Source of the DNA: Shewanella putrefaciens
Lineage (GTDB): Bacteria > Pseudomonadota > Gammaproteobacteria > Enterobacterales > Shewanellaceae
Direction of reading: 5' to 3'
Assembly (NCBI RefSeq): GCF_016406325.1
Contig: NZ_CP066370.1
Coordinates: 372,001 to 436,000, forward strand
DNA: 64,000 nt
The position numbers and the translations under genes were made by a program. Shown here in pieces: positions 34,113-44,096 of this stretch. Within the stretch, counting starts at the first letter, position 1; the number at the start of each line of letters is the position of its first letter. The notes below the pieces were generated by a model that ran no database searches, was not told the DNA's origin, and saw nothing but the letters and a program-made list of their open reading frames with translations.

Positions 34113-35750
34113 TTATGCTGTTTTAAACTGTTTAACATTTTGCTCTAATGTTTTTGCCAGTACTTCAAGTTTTTGACTTGCAATGGTAATTTTACTGGCT
34201 TGTTCCTCTGCGAGCGAGGCGGAATGAGTAATTTGGCTAAAGTTACGATTGATTTCTGATGCCACGACGGACTGTTCTTCCGCAGCAGTGGCGATCTGAG
34301 TGTTCATATCGCTTATTTTGGTGACTGATAGATTGATTGCATACAATGAATCACCTGCAGATTTGGCTTGTTCGACACTGATTTCAGCCTGAGTCTTACC
34401 TTCATTCATCACGGCGACTGCATTTATTGAGTTGCTTTGCATCTTCTCAATAACCGTTTGTACTTGTCCTGTGGATTCTTGCGTGCGGCGTGCTAGATTT
34501 CGAACTTCATCGGCAACCACGGCAAAGCCACGGCCTTGCTCCCCAGCTCTTGCTGCTTCAATTGCGGCATTGAGTGCGAGTAAATTTGTTTGCTCTGCAA
34601 TGCTTTGAATCACTTCTAATACTGAACCAATTTGACGGCTATCCTCTGATAAATTGTTAATAACCACAGCAGCTTCGCTAACTTTGTCTGCAAGTTTATT
34701 AATACTTGACTGAGTTTTGCTCACTTCATTTTGCCCTGCATTGAACTCATTCATTGCCGTTTGTGCTAAAACGGCGGCATCACTGGTGTGGTTTGCAACC
34801 TCAGAAACGGTCGAAGACATCTGGTTTATTGCCGTAGCACCCTGCTCTGTGGCGGCTTTTTGATTACCGATTAAATCTTCATTGTACTTTGCTGTTAGTA
34901 ATAATTCGTTTGATGCTGAAAGTAGTTCGCTGGCAGCCTTTATTGAATTTTTAGTGATCCCTGACATATGGTCAGTTAAATCTTTAAGTGCACTTAAAAT
35001 ACTTTCGGAAGTATGGAATTTAACTTGTGTCGTTAAATCACCTGATGCGATTTCTTTTATAACAAAAGCCGCATATTCAAGCTCGCCACCGACAAGTTTT
35101 TTTAATCGATTAACGGTACTAATCGCCACAAGGGAGCCGATAATAATCGCAATAGTGGTCACAACGAGCATGATCCACTGGAAACTGTTTGTTTGTTCAC
35201 GTGCCGAGGCAACTTGATGTTGTATTGCTTCTTCTTGATAATCAATTAACTTATTAATTCGTTTAAGCCATTCACTGTAGGCAGGTGAAACTGTGGTAAT
35301 CAAATAATCGGTTGCCTCGGCTTGACGGCCATTATTGATCATACTGAGCAAGTTTTCGGTTAATGATAAGGTTGAAGCCTCTATTTCTTTGATTGACCGT
35401 AGTAGGTTTTGTTCTTCTGGTGTGTGCTTTACCTTTGCATACATGGCATCTAATGTAACTGCCGCTTTTTGGTAGTACTCATTCAGACGAACAATGTCAT
35501 TTTGGTGTAATTTTGATTTATCGTTATCTTTGGCTAAAACGACATCTCTAATGGAAATTGCCCTATCATGCACGCTACCACGGAAGTTGATGGCTTGGCG
35601 TTGTTCTACTGCCGTTTGCTCGGACAGTTCAGTCAAATTTTCATCAGCTATGCTGATTTTGAACAAGCCAAAGAGTGTGATACCAAGCATGATCAATAGC
35701 AGCACAGCGAAGCCTGAATACAAACGTTTTATTACATTCATTAATAACAC
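34113..35750 (-). CDS. Methyl-accepting chemotaxis protein
   Basis: A 545-residue chemoreceptor. In order: membrane helix 1 (about 10-30), a periplasmic four-helix-bundle (4HB) sensor (about 35-190), membrane helix 2 (about 190-212), HAMP linker, and the cytoplasmic signalling domain with the conserved hairpin [34 protein letters not shown]. Methylation-type helices with Glu/Gln pairs flank the hairpin. No C-terminal CheR-binding pentapeptide is seen (it ends VKQFKTA). The ligand is unknown. It is monocistronic between a hairpin and a 196-base gap with no clear site. Confidence 0.95.
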   Translation of the reverse strand: MLLMNVIKRLYSGFAVLLLIMLGITLFGLFKISIADENLTELSEQTAVEQRQAINFRGSVHDRAISIRDVVLAKDNDKSKLHQNDIVRLNEYYQKAAVTLDAMYAKVKHTPEEQNLLRSIKEIEASTLSLTENLLSMINNGRQAEATDYLITTVSPAYSEWLKRINKLIDYQEEAIQHQVASAREQTNSFQWIMLVVTTIAIIIGSLVAISTVNRLKKLVGGELEYAAFVIKEIASGDLTTQVKFHTSESILSALKDLTDHMSGITKNSIKAASELLSASNELLLTAKYNEDLIGNQKAATEQGATAINQMSSTVSEVANHTSDAAVLAQTAMNEFNAGQNEVSKTQSSINKLADKVSEAAVVINNLSEDSRQIGSVLEVIQSIAEQTNLLALNAAIEAARAGEQGRGFAVVADEVRNLARRTQESTGQVQTVIEKMQSNSINAVAVMNEGKTQAEISVEQAKSAGDSLYAINLSVTKISDMNTQIATAAEEQSVVASEINRNFSQITHSASLAEEQASKITIASQKLEVLAKTLEQNVKQFKTA

Positions 35751-35946
35751 CTTATTTTGATATTAGGTTTCTTGCCATATCTGATGTTTAGTATACGTAA
35801 AGTGACTACTTTAGATCACTAAAAGACCAAATTAACTAATTGATTCAGGTCAATTTCAGGTCGAAAATGGGTTTAACCTTTAAATGAACCTGTAGTTATC
35901 ATGCCAGTTTATTCTAGTGTTCAGGTAAACATTTATCATAAACAGG

Positions 35947-36561
35947 TTATTGTGGATTTTTGGTCTGCCACTTTCGCCAAGTAAGCAGGATAAGTACGGC
36001 AAGTATCAAGCTGACACCTGCCCATGTTGGATATTTATGCTGGTGGTAGAATGCCAATATTGGTGTTATCTCATCACGGATAATGGCGGGGCCAAGACCA
36101 AATATACTTACCCAAATACTGGTGGCAAGACAGTTACCTACTACAAACTGTTTCAGCGGCATTTTTGCCAGTCCGCAGCCGATAAACATGAATTGTTTTA
36201 AGCCTTCGATAAAACGACTCAGGATTAATGCTGCTATACCATATTGACCGATAACGCTGTGGATCTTGTCTTCTAATTGTGGTTTTATCCAGCCTTTGTT
36301 CAGTAACACCTCCCCGAAGCGCCAACCGATATAATACCCAAAGCTATTCCCGCAAAGTGCGCCACAAGCGGCCACCATCAAAACAGCAGATAATGACATT
36401 TGACCTGTAGCGGCTAATAAACTGGCGACGATTAATAGGGATTGCCCCGGAGCAGGAATGCCAAATCCTTCGACCGCGATAGCGATAAACAGTAAGACAT
36501 AACCATATTCTTGTAGCCATGGCGTGAGTTCACTCATGATATGTTGTAATGCATCAGGCAT
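35947..36561 (-). CDS. DedA-family membrane protein
   Basis: A DedA/VTT-domain inner-membrane protein of about 204 residues with five or so helices. The signature region reads IAVEGFGIPAPGQSLLIVASLLAATG, and GCALCGNSFGYYIGWRFGE and SRFIEGLKQFMFIGCGLAKM match the family's conserved Arg/Glu positions. DedA proteins support membrane homeostasis; some members flip undecaprenyl phosphate or phosphatidylethanolamine. ATG 36561 is preferred, but no clear ribosome site decides between it, a downstream ATG (MSELTPW) and the longer frame to 36606. Confidence 0.85.
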   Translation of the reverse strand: MPDALQHIMSELTPWLQEYGYVLLFIAIAVEGFGIPAPGQSLLIVASLLAATGQMSLSAVLMVAACGALCGNSFGYYIGWRFGEVLLNKGWIKPQLEDKIHSVIGQYGIAALILSRFIEGLKQFMFIGCGLAKMPLKQFVVGNCLATSIWVSIFGLGPAIIRDEITPILAFYHQHKYPTWAGVSLILAVLILLTWRKWQTKNPQ

Positions 36562-36705
36562 AGGGAAAAGGTTTAATATTAACTTGGAATATGTAGCATC
36601 ATACAAGTGAAGCGCTAAGACTGAATAGGTTTATGAGCAAAGTTTCATGCTTGCTATATCTGATTATGCACAAGGGGTTTAGCAGTAAATATCTGATTGG
36701 TTGAA

Positions 36706-36740
36706 ATACAAAAGGCCGAACTCAGTTCGGCCTTTTGTAT
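36706..36740. terminator. Bidirectional terminator after ppaC
   Basis: ATACAAAAGGCCGAACT and AGTTCGGCCTTTTGTAT form a 17-bp perfect stem around a single base (36706-36740). The arms supply T-runs in both directions. It ends the ppaC transcript 13 bases after its stop. Confidence 0.9.
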
Positions 36741-36752
36741 CGCGCATCGCGA

Positions 36753-37673
36753 TTAAGCGAATGCAGCTTGTAGTTGCGGCACAACTTGCTTCTTACGGCT
36801 CAATACGCCGTCTAACCATACTTTGCCATCAACTGGGGTTTTACCATAAGCGCGGTTAACCAGATCGGCATCGTCAGAAACCACTAACAACTCAGAGCCT
36901 TCTTTCATAATATCGGTCAGCAGTAACAATACGCTGTGACGGTTGCCTTCAACTTTCAGTGCTTTGATATCGGCTTCCAGTTCAGCTTTGATTGTATCAA
37001 ATACAGACAGATCGATGACTTCTAGCTGGCCGATACCGACTAAGTGACCATTCATGTTGAAGTCTTTAAAGTCGCGCATAACGAGATCGCGTGCAGGCGT
37101 GCCTTCAACGGCAGATTTTACTTTGAACATTTCCATGCCCAGTGCTTTAAAATCTTCAATGCCCGCAATTTCAGCTAAGGCTTCAACGCAGCGAATGTCC
37201 GCTGTGGTGCAAGTGGGTGATTTGAAAATCACAGTGTCGCTCAAAATGGCGCACATCATAATGCCAGCAATGTTTTTAGGAATGGCGACTTGGTAAAAGT
37301 CGTACATCATCTTGATTACTGTGTTGCTGCAACCGACTGGGCGGATCCAACATTCTAATGGGGTATCTGTTGTCAGATCGCCTAATTTGTGATGATCAAC
37401 GATACCGACAATTGTCGCCTTAGCGATATCGTCTGGTGCTTGAGTCAGTTCAGAGTGGTCAACAATATAGACCTGCTCGCCTGCATAGCTGGTTTTGTAT
37501 TCTGGCGCTTCAAAGCCGAAACGCTCTAAAATAAAAGCCGTTTCTGGCGATAACTCACCTAAACGTGCGGCAACGGCTTCTTCACCGATTTGGTTTTTTA
37601 AATAAGCTAAGGCGATAGCACCGCAGATTGAATCAGAATCGGGAATTTTGTGACCGACAACGTAAATGGGCAT
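36753..37673 (-). CDS. ppaC: Manganese-dependent inorganic pyrophosphatase (family II)
   Basis: A 306-residue DHH-superfamily enzyme that hydrolyses pyrophosphate to phosphate in the cytoplasm. Metal and catalytic motifs: GHKIPDSDSICGAIA at the N terminus, IVDHSE, the VDHHKLGD (DHH) motif, and ILSDTVIFKSPT; the C-terminal DHHA2 domain has the RKKQ substrate motif (SRKKQVVPQL). It has no CBS insert. Family II enzymes occur in Firmicutes, Vibrio and Shewanella. The enzyme recycles pyrophosphate from biosynthesis. Confidence 0.97.
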   Translation of the reverse strand: MPIYVVGHKIPDSDSICGAIALAYLKNQIGEEAVAARLGELSPETAFILERFGFEAPEYKTSYAGEQVYIVDHSELTQAPDDIAKATIVGIVDHHKLGDLTTDTPLECWIRPVGCSNTVIKMMYDFYQVAIPKNIAGIMMCAILSDTVIFKSPTCTTADIRCVEALAEIAGIEDFKALGMEMFKVKSAVEGTPARDLVMRDFKDFNMNGHLVGIGQLEVIDLSVFDTIKAELEADIKALKVEGNRHSVLLLLTDIMKEGSELLVVSDDADLVNRAYGKTPVDGKVWLDGVLSRKKQVVPQLQAAFA

Positions 37674-37809
37674 TTCAGGGACTCTCCTTTAAATTTGTGA
37701 CAATTTTAGCAATATTTGGCCTTAATCGGAAATAGCCAAAGCGCATATCACTCTGGCTTTAAGCTGCTATTACGCTAAAAGATATTGAACTTGAATTTGG
37801 GCAATAGGC

Positions 37810-38271
37810 TTACACTTTGACTTTTATCACGACCTTGCGTACTGCGGTCGCAGGATGCCCTGTACCGGGCATATGTATGTCGCCAGGGAAAAATAGCGCA
37901 AACATGCCCGCTTTGAGTTTGATATAAGAGGCATTTTCTTTATTTGACTCGTAATCAAATCCCGCATAATCATGTTTTTCAAAATAGGGTTTTGAGGGAG
38001 TCTGATCGACTAAAGGCAAGTAACCAAACTCTTCTTCTCCGCTGAAAACATATTGCACGTCGATATATTTTTGGTGCACTTCAAAGGATTCAGTTGATTG
38101 ATGTTTTGTGTGGTAGTCGTTAACTATCACAAAAATATCATCTCCATCGAGAGGGTAATTTCCCACAGGTAGCTGACTAAAGTCAGTCGTTGCTAAATGC
38201 TCCAGCGCACTCGCAATACGGGGATTTAGGGTTTGATAAATATGACGGTTAGCTAAAGTATCAACGATCAT
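37810..38271 (-). CDS. YhcH/YjgK/YiaL-family (DUF386) protein
   Basis: A 153-residue cupin-like protein of the YhcH/EbgC family. Conserved features include FEVHQKYIDVQYVFSGEEEFGY, FALFFPGDIHMPG and VRKVVIKVKV at the C terminus, with His and Glu residues for a metal. Members act on sugars: EbgC modulates beta-galactosidase and YhcH is tied to sialic acid use. No sugar gene is next to it here, so its substrate is unknown. It shares its strand with the downstream TonB receptor only in the sense that it is read from the same strand; a terminator lies between. Confidence 0.88.
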   Translation of the reverse strand: MIVDTLANRHIYQTLNPRIASALEHLATTDFSQLPVGNYPLDGDDIFVIVNDYHTKHQSTESFEVHQKYIDVQYVFSGEEEFGYLPLVDQTPSKPYFEKHDYAGFDYESNKENASYIKLKAGMFALFFPGDIHMPGTGHPATAVRKVVIKVKV

Positions 38272-38360
38272 CTGTTACTCGATATGGCAGAAGGGAAATG
38301 GATAAATTATGGCTGATTATAATCAGATCCCTTTGGTTTAGACATCAAGTTTAAAGATAA

Positions 38361-38389
38361 AACAACAGGCCATGGAATGGCCTGTTGTT
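38361..38389 (-). terminator. TonB-receptor gene upstream boundary: hairpin terminator
   Basis: AACAACAGGCCAT (38361-38373), loop GGA, ATGGCCTGTTGTT (38377-38389); read on the minus strand it is followed by TTATCTTT. A 13-bp perfect stem 18 bases after the stop of the TonB receptor gene, which it terminates. Confidence 0.85.
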
Positions 38390-38406
38390 ATGAAACGATG
38401 AACTCA

Positions 38407-40800
38407 TTAGTAAGTGTATTTGGCTTCTAAGAAGTAGTAGCCACCATTAAAGCCAAAGGGGGTATTGGTTAATGGGTAGACGAAGATACCATTGAAGTTA
38501 TTGTTATCTGGTCGTTTTTCTGGATACACATCAAACAAGTTTTGCACCCCAGCGGTAAAGCTTAGCGCATCAGTGGCGGCGTATCTTACCGACAGATCCA
38601 TTACCCATTGATCGCTATAGTTTACATCGCCCGTTGAATAACCTTCACTATAGTCACCAAAGTAGTTTAAGCGAACATTGGTTTTAAAGTCCCCTAACTC
38701 ATGGGTTAGCCCAATACTGCCCGTGTTATGCGGCGTAGCAGACGTCATGCGGGTTCTTTCTATACCATCAAAGAGTTTCTTTTCTAATCCGCCTAAAATA
38801 GACGGCAGATTGATGTCTTGGATCTCGGTTTTATTATAGGCATAGGCTAAATTCGCCCGTAAATCGCCCCAAGTGCCAATATCAATATCTTGGCTAACAA
38901 CGAGATCGACCCCGCGAGTGCGGCTATCGACGGCATTGACGAAAAATCGTGCTGAATCGGCATTGGTGCCCGCAAGTGCCGCTGCAACCGCAGGGCTATC
39001 AGTCGCTCTTAGGGAGCCAGATAAGATGATGCGATCATCAATCTCGATTTGGTAAGTGTCGAGTGTTACCGCGAGGCCAGAGTCATTGGTATAAACAAGA
39101 CCGAGACTAAATGATTGCGATATTTCAGGTTCTAGTTCGTTAATTCCAAGCGCCTTTGTCACTGGTGATAAGGTGTTGAAGGTGCCTGATTCAACTGGAA
39201 CTAGCTGGCCTGTCACAGGATCGGGATTAAATAGGGTTGATATGTTGCTGAAGTACAGTTGTTGTACGCTTGGCGCTCTAAAGCCTGTATTGATAGTGCC
39301 ACGCAGGGCTAAGTTGTCGGTAAAATCATAACGACCCGCTAACTTCCAGCTTGTATTGCCACCAAAGTCAGAATAGTTTTCGTAGCGCAGCGCCGCAGCC
39401 CAATAAAACTCGTTGGTTAGCTGGTTTTCAAGTTCGGCATAAATGCCTGTATTATCGCGTGTTTCATTGACCTCGGACTCAGGGGTAAAACCGGTGAAAC
39501 CTTGGCTACCGGGTGCTTTACCATTGTAGCCACCATTGATATAGGAGCCTTCTTCTCCGGCTTCAATTTCATAACCGTTTTGACGCCATGAAATCCCCGT
39601 CGCAAACAGAATTTCAGAATCGTTCACAAAGGCAAAATAGCGAGAAATATCTAAATTGATATTGGTTTCACGGGTAGCCAATGTTCCAGCATCGAATTCA
39701 GTAGGACTTTCAGGACCTAATGAAGCATTTAACGTATTGACGATATTATAGTTGAATGAGTTTTTACCATATCCCACAGAGGTATCAATATCCCAATCAC
39801 TTAGATTGAATTCATAGCCTAGGGTAAGAGAAGAATCGATAATTTTGGGGTTAATTTGCGGTAAAAAACCGTCGGGATACACTTCGGGTAAGTTACGGGC
39901 ATCGAGAGCTAAACGGTAAAAGGCCCCTGATTTAGTCTCACGTTGACTGATGCCGCCAAAGGCATACAGTTTTCCATCAGTAGAGATAGGCTGAGCCGCA
40001 TTGATAAATAAACCGACATTATCATATTCGGCATCACCAACCTGGTGGCTCTTACGGTTAAATGTCGCTTCGCGCGGATCGTCAGAACCATCTGCTAGTT
40101 TAGGGTATTGCTGCCGTGGATCGAGTCCTGCGCGGTTTGTGCTGTCTTTGTGATGCGCTTCTAGGGCGACATTCACAAAGCCATCATTGCTTAAACTGAT
40201 ACCATGGTTAACACCTACACGCCATTGCTCACCGTCACCTTGGTAGGTTTGTCCGGCTTGCGCCGAGATGCTACCTCCTTGATCGCTGTCCTTGAGTACC
40301 ACGTTAATCACGCCCGCAATTGCATCCGAGCCGTATTGCGCTGAGGCTCCATCTCGGAGAATTTCAATGCGTTTTATCGCTGTCATTGGAATCGCGTTTA
40401 AATCGACGTTAGACGAGCCTTTTCCCATGGTGCCACTTAAATGTACTAGGGCAGAACCATGGCGACGCTTGCCATTTACGAGCACTAAGGTGTGGTCTGG
40501 CGACAGGCCACGTAAGCTGGCGGGGCGAACCGCATCTGAACCGTCAGTCACCGAGGAGAATGGAAAGCTATAGCTTGGCGCCGCAAATTGCAGCGCTTTC
40601 GCGGTTTCCGTCATACCTGTTGATTCGAGTTGTTCGGCTGTGATGATATCGACAGGGGCAACACTGTCGGTTGCCGTGCGCAAGGCAATACGTGAGCCGA
40701 TAACTTCAATTTTTTCTACGGCAGCGTGTTGTGAATCTGCTTGTGCGGCAGACATAGTCAATGTAGATGATACTGCTAATGCGATAACGGCTAGACGCAT
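38407..40800 (-). CDS. TonB-dependent outer-membrane receptor
   Basis: A 797-residue outer-membrane transporter. ATG 40800 follows GAGAGG at 4 bases and gives a signal peptide (MRLAVIALAVSSTLTMSAAQA); the frame is open 20 codons further. Next come a TonB-box-like KIEVIGSRI, a plug domain with LRGLSPDHTLVLVNGKRRHG and GASAQYGSDAIAGVINV, then a long beta barrel ending in the aromatic FLEAKYTY. The subfamily is the iron/cobalamin-like CirA-type receptor common in Shewanella. The ligand is unknown; no Fur box is apparent upstream. It diverges from the LON-domain gene. Confidence 0.94.
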   Translation of the reverse strand: MRLAVIALAVSSTLTMSAAQADSQHAAVEKIEVIGSRIALRTATDSVAPVDIITAEQLESTGMTETAKALQFAAPSYSFPFSSVTDGSDAVRPASLRGLSPDHTLVLVNGKRRHGSALVHLSGTMGKGSSNVDLNAIPMTAIKRIEILRDGASAQYGSDAIAGVINVVLKDSDQGGSISAQAGQTYQGDGEQWRVGVNHGISLSNDGFVNVALEAHHKDSTNRAGLDPRQQYPKLADGSDDPREATFNRKSHQVGDAEYDNVGLFINAAQPISTDGKLYAFGGISQRETKSGAFYRLALDARNLPEVYPDGFLPQINPKIIDSSLTLGYEFNLSDWDIDTSVGYGKNSFNYNIVNTLNASLGPESPTEFDAGTLATRETNINLDISRYFAFVNDSEILFATGISWRQNGYEIEAGEEGSYINGGYNGKAPGSQGFTGFTPESEVNETRDNTGIYAELENQLTNEFYWAAALRYENYSDFGGNTSWKLAGRYDFTDNLALRGTINTGFRAPSVQQLYFSNISTLFNPDPVTGQLVPVESGTFNTLSPVTKALGINELEPEISQSFSLGLVYTNDSGLAVTLDTYQIEIDDRIILSGSLRATDSPAVAAALAGTNADSARFFVNAVDSRTRGVDLVVSQDIDIGTWGDLRANLAYAYNKTEIQDINLPSILGGLEKKLFDGIERTRMTSATPHNTGSIGLTHELGDFKTNVRLNYFGDYSEGYSTGDVNYSDQWVMDLSVRYAATDALSFTAGVQNLFDVYPEKRPDNNNFNGIFVYPLTNTPFGFNGGYYFLEAKYTY

Positions 40801-41112
40801 ACAACCTCTCAATAATGTATATATAAAACAACAATTAGACCGAACGAAGGTTAACACCATAACAATTGTTACATTTAGACGGATATGTACTAACTCAGAG
40901 CGGACTGTTCTAAATCGATATAAATGAATATGTTGTCGGGAGTCATCATTAAGACACTTTTTAAAAGTGGAGGTGTTTCTGGTTACACAAATCGGGTGGA
41001 TGCTTTTTTACTTGCTTAGGAAGGAAATTATTTCTACTGCTACACTCTAAGTTAATAGGGAATGTAGGTGAGTTACTGATCATTTCCTTTTATTTCAGGG
41101 CGGGAGGTTGCT
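40801..41112. other. Divergent intergenic region, nothing specific seen
   Basis: 312 bases between the TonB receptor and the LON-domain gene. They must hold both promoters, but I see no clear -35/-10 pair, Fur box or inverted repeat. GGGCGGGAGG just before 41113 is the ribosome site of the LON-domain gene. Confidence 0.5.
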
Positions 41113-41688
41113 ATGCAAACACGAGAAATGGCGTTAATCATACGCGATGCCTTGTTACTGCCACAGGGAAGGATTGAAGTTAGAGTGGTGGAGCCCGGTT
41201 ATTTGCGAATGGTGGCAGATGTGCTTAAAGGGAAATATGATTTAGCCTTTGCTGCGGCAAATCCACGTGGAAATCCGCCCTGTTATCCCACTGCGACTCA
41301 GTGCAATATTATTGATTTTAATCAGTTAGAGGATGATTCTCTTAGCATTGTGCTCGAAGGGCGACAAAGGGTAAATATACTCTCAGCTGCGCAGGCTAAA
41401 GATAAAGTCTGGATGTCGCGTACCTTACCTTGTCGTAATTGGCGGCATGAGCCAATCAAAGGTGAGTTTGAATTAATTAGCGCCGCTCTAGAGCAATTCT
41501 ATGAGGTTAACCCCGCGCTCTTGGAGCTTTATGCCCAAGTGCATTTAGAAGATGCGGCTTGGGTCAGCCAGCGTTGGCTTGAGGTTTTACCTATGTATAA
41601 CAAAGATAAATTAGTGTTGGTCAATCAACCCGATTGCCATAAGACACTGGATTTTGTATTACAACTGATCAAGTCGCATGTAGACTGA
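41113..41688 (+). CDS. Stand-alone LON substrate-binding (LonN) domain protein
   Basis: A 191-residue protein made only of the Lon N-terminal (PF02190) domain; it lacks the AAA+ and protease parts. Typical stretches are LLPQGRIEVRVVEPGYLRMV at the start, FNQLEDDSLSIVLEGRQRVNI in the middle, and a helical C-terminal part. Similar solo LonN proteins are common in proteobacteria and cyanobacteria, with no settled role; they may recognise damaged or specific proteins. A strong ribosome site (GGGAGG) precedes the ATG. A terminator closes the gene, immediately before the next coding start. Confidence 0.87.
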   Translation: MQTREMALIIRDALLLPQGRIEVRVVEPGYLRMVADVLKGKYDLAFAAANPRGNPPCYPTATQCNIIDFNQLEDDSLSIVLEGRQRVNILSAAQAKDKVWMSRTLPCRNWRHEPIKGEFELISAALEQFYEVNPALLELYAQVHLEDAAWVSQRWLEVLPMYNKDKLVLVNQPDCHKTLDFVLQLIKSHVD

Positions 41689-41710
41689 AAAAGCCTATAA
41701 ACGTTAGAAT

Positions 41711-41737
41711 AGCGGCTTATCAATAGCCGCTTTTTTT
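41711..41737 (+). terminator. Terminator between LON-domain gene and pseudouridine synthase
   Basis: AGCGGCT (41711-41717), loop TATCAAT, AGCCGCT (41725-41731), then a T-run to 41737. A classic intrinsic terminator, but it ends just 4 bases before the next gene's ATG at 41742, leaving no room for a normal leader. Confidence 0.88.
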
Positions 41738-41741
41738 CGAT

Positions 41742-42659
41742 ATGACCTTAACTGCCCGCGCCGCTCAACCTTCCTATGTAGTACTGCCTCGGAATATTAC
41801 CGATACGCCGACAGTATTTGCGTTTCTTTCGACACACTTTGCGCGTATCGGTGAAGAGGTTTGGCGTGAGCGTATTCTCGATGGCAAAGTGCATTGGCAG
41901 GATGGCAGTTTGATCGCGCTAGATACACTTTACCGTCCAATGGCGAGGGTATATTACTATCGCGAAGTGCCTGTTGAGACAAAAGTCCCCTTTGAAGAAC
42001 AGATTCTATTTCAAGACGATAACCTTATCTTGGCCTATAAACCGCATTTTTTGCCTGTAACGCCTAGTGGTAATTATGTGAATGAGTGTTTAGTACATCG
42101 ATTGAGGCTGCGAACGGGCATCGAGACCATTGCTCCGGCCCATAGATTAGACCGTGAAACCGCAGGAGTGATTTTGATGACAATTCAGCCTGAAACACGT
42201 CATCTTTATCATCAACTTTTTGTCGATAATGCCATATGTAAGGATTATCAGGCCATTGCAAAACTCACACCTGGAATTATTGAGCAATACCAAAAAGGCC
42301 ATTTAACTTTGCCACTGCATTGGACGGTAAAAAATCGTATGCAGCCAGGTGATCCGAGTTTCACGATGCAACTGGTTGAAGGTGAAGCGAATAGCCATTC
42401 TGAAATCAGTTTGGTGGCGATAAAAGACGACTTAGGATTATTCCATTTAAGCCCGATTACGGGAAAAACGCATCAACTAAGGGTGCATATGCTAAGTCTA
42501 GGTATGCCATTGTTAAACGACAGATTTTATCCAAAATTACAACCCAAAGGTCCAGATAATTTTGCTACACCGTTAAAGTTAATGGCCCAACGTTTGCGGT
42601 TTGTGGATCCTGTGAGCGGTATTCACCACGATGCTCAGTGCAATGGGTTTGAGTTTTAA
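41742..42659 (+). CDS. RluA-family pseudouridine synthase
   Basis: A 305-residue RNA pseudouridine synthase of the RluA type. The catalytic motif HRLDRETAGVIL is present with its aspartate, followed by YQAIAK and the C-terminal SPITGKTHQLRVHM. The N-terminal 75 residues resemble a reduced S4 RNA-binding domain (WRERILDGKVHWQDG). The target (tRNA or rRNA) is not evident. ATG 41742 has no Shine-Dalgarno sequence and follows a terminator T-run, so either the transcript is nearly leaderless or translation depends on read-through. No later in-frame start would keep the S4-like part. Confidence 0.88.
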   Translation: MTLTARAAQPSYVVLPRNITDTPTVFAFLSTHFARIGEEVWRERILDGKVHWQDGSLIALDTLYRPMARVYYYREVPVETKVPFEEQILFQDDNLILAYKPHFLPVTPSGNYVNECLVHRLRLRTGIETIAPAHRLDRETAGVILMTIQPETRHLYHQLFVDNAICKDYQAIAKLTPGIIEQYQKGHLTLPLHWTVKNRMQPGDPSFTMQLVEGEANSHSEISLVAIKDDLGLFHLSPITGKTHQLRVHMLSLGMPLLNDRFYPKLQPKGPDNFATPLKLMAQRLRFVDPVSGIHHDAQCNGFEF

Positions 42660-42773
42660 AACCCACTCGTCAAGATAGACTTAAAGGTCGAGCAGTAGTT
42701 AATAAATGCATTGAATATTAAAGGCTTTTTAAATTAAAGTGAATTCACTTAGCGACTGCATATAGGTGTTGCA

Positions 42774-44096
42774 ATGACGAAGATTTTGGGCACAAGTTTA
42801 CCTGCAGCCGACCAAGTTGCATTGCTACGAACATTAGGTTTGTTATTACAAATGGGTTTAACCACCTTTGCAGCCGACACCTTTGGCCTTAGCTTGCAAA
42901 TGGAACCTTTAGTGCATGTACTCGTGTTGGAGACACTATATTTGTCACTCACACTCGTATTACGCAAGCCATTGTTTGCAAAAGAAAGTGGATTATTTAT
43001 TGCGCTGGGGGTAGATACACTATTTTGGATTTCGTGGTTATATTTTTCCGGTGGTGCCACCAATGCCTTTATCTCGCTGTTGTTATTGCCTATCGCCTTG
43101 GCCGCTGTCACATTACCAATTTGGGCACCTTGGAGCCTGACGGCGATATCGACCCTTGCCTATAGCTTGATGATTTTTACCGTGCCAGAATCGCAAATGC
43201 AGCACCACGGTATGGATATGAGTTCCCACTATTTGGGAATGTGGTTTAACTTTGTGATTTCAGCATTAGTGATGACGACCAGTGTCGCGCTGATCACTAA
43301 ACGTATGCGTCGTCAAGATGCGCAATTGGCCTTTATGCGTGAGGGACAATTGCGTCAGGAGCAATTACTTGCGCTAGGGACGGCGTCAGCTCAAATGGCA
43401 CATCAATTGGCTACGCCACTCTCAACCTTAAGATTATTGTTAGACGAAGTTAAGGAAGAAGGTCGTGTTGTATCTGCCAGTGTGGGCGAGATGGAAATTG
43501 CCCTCGGTCGCTGTGAACATACCCTTACCGAATTGCGGCTAGCCACAGAATCGATTCGTGACCGTCGTCAGCATCCGTTAGCTTTAAATGAGCTTATTGA
43601 TGGACTTAAACAAAAAACCTCATTACTTATGCCACATACAGAGATTAATTGGCAGATTGCCTGTCCCCCTTCGCAGTTGACAGGGCTACACATTTTGACT
43701 GATATGAGCCTTGCACCTGCAATCATGGCTTTGATTGAAAATGCTGCCCGCGCCAGTGTTGAAACGCTAGGTGTGGCGCAGGTGGATATTAGTGTGGATA
43801 GCGAGCCAAATGAAGAGCTGCTTTATGTGCGGATCCGCGACTACGGCGCCGGAATTGCACCATCATTATTGCCTCAACTCGGTACTCTGCTGGTTGAAAG
43901 CCCTAAAGGATTAGGGGTTGCACTGTTACTTAGTCATGCCAGCTTAGAAAGGCTAGGCGCACAGTTAGTTCTGGCTAACCACCCGCAGGGCGGAACCGTT
44001 GCCCAAATTTGTTTTACGGTTTTAGTTGACCCGAAAACATTAGATAAGACCGCCTTGGTTGATAAGACCGCCTTGGTTGATAAGATAACGCCATGA
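42774..44096 (+). CDS. regB: RegB/PrrB-type redox-sensing histidine kinase
   Basis: A 440-residue sensor with six membrane helices (about 20-180), an H-box MAHQLATPLSTLRLL with the phospho-histidine, and a HATPase domain with ENAARASV (N box) and DYGAGIAPSLL and GLGVALLLSHASLERLG (G boxes). Two RegB hallmarks are present: SGGATNAF, a variant of the quinone-binding GGxxNPF, and the cysteine in ALGRCEHTL after the H-box, matching the redox-active Cys of Rhodobacter RegB. It likely senses the quinone pool and oxygen. Its last codons hold an in-frame 18-bp tandem duplication, and its stop overlaps the regulator's ATG. Confidence 0.88.
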   Translation: MTKILGTSLPAADQVALLRTLGLLLQMGLTTFAADTFGLSLQMEPLVHVLVLETLYLSLTLVLRKPLFAKESGLFIALGVDTLFWISWLYFSGGATNAFISLLLLPIALAAVTLPIWAPWSLTAISTLAYSLMIFTVPESQMQHHGMDMSSHYLGMWFNFVISALVMTTSVALITKRMRRQDAQLAFMREGQLRQEQLLALGTASAQMAHQLATPLSTLRLLLDEVKEEGRVVSASVGEMEIALGRCEHTLTELRLATESIRDRRQHPLALNELIDGLKQKTSLLMPHTEINWQIACPPSQLTGLHILTDMSLAPAIMALIENAARASVETLGVAQVDISVDSEPNEELLYVRIRDYGAGIAPSLLPQLGTLLVESPKGLGVALLLSHASLERLGAQLVLANHPQGGTVAQICFTVLVDPKTLDKTALVDKTALVDKITP

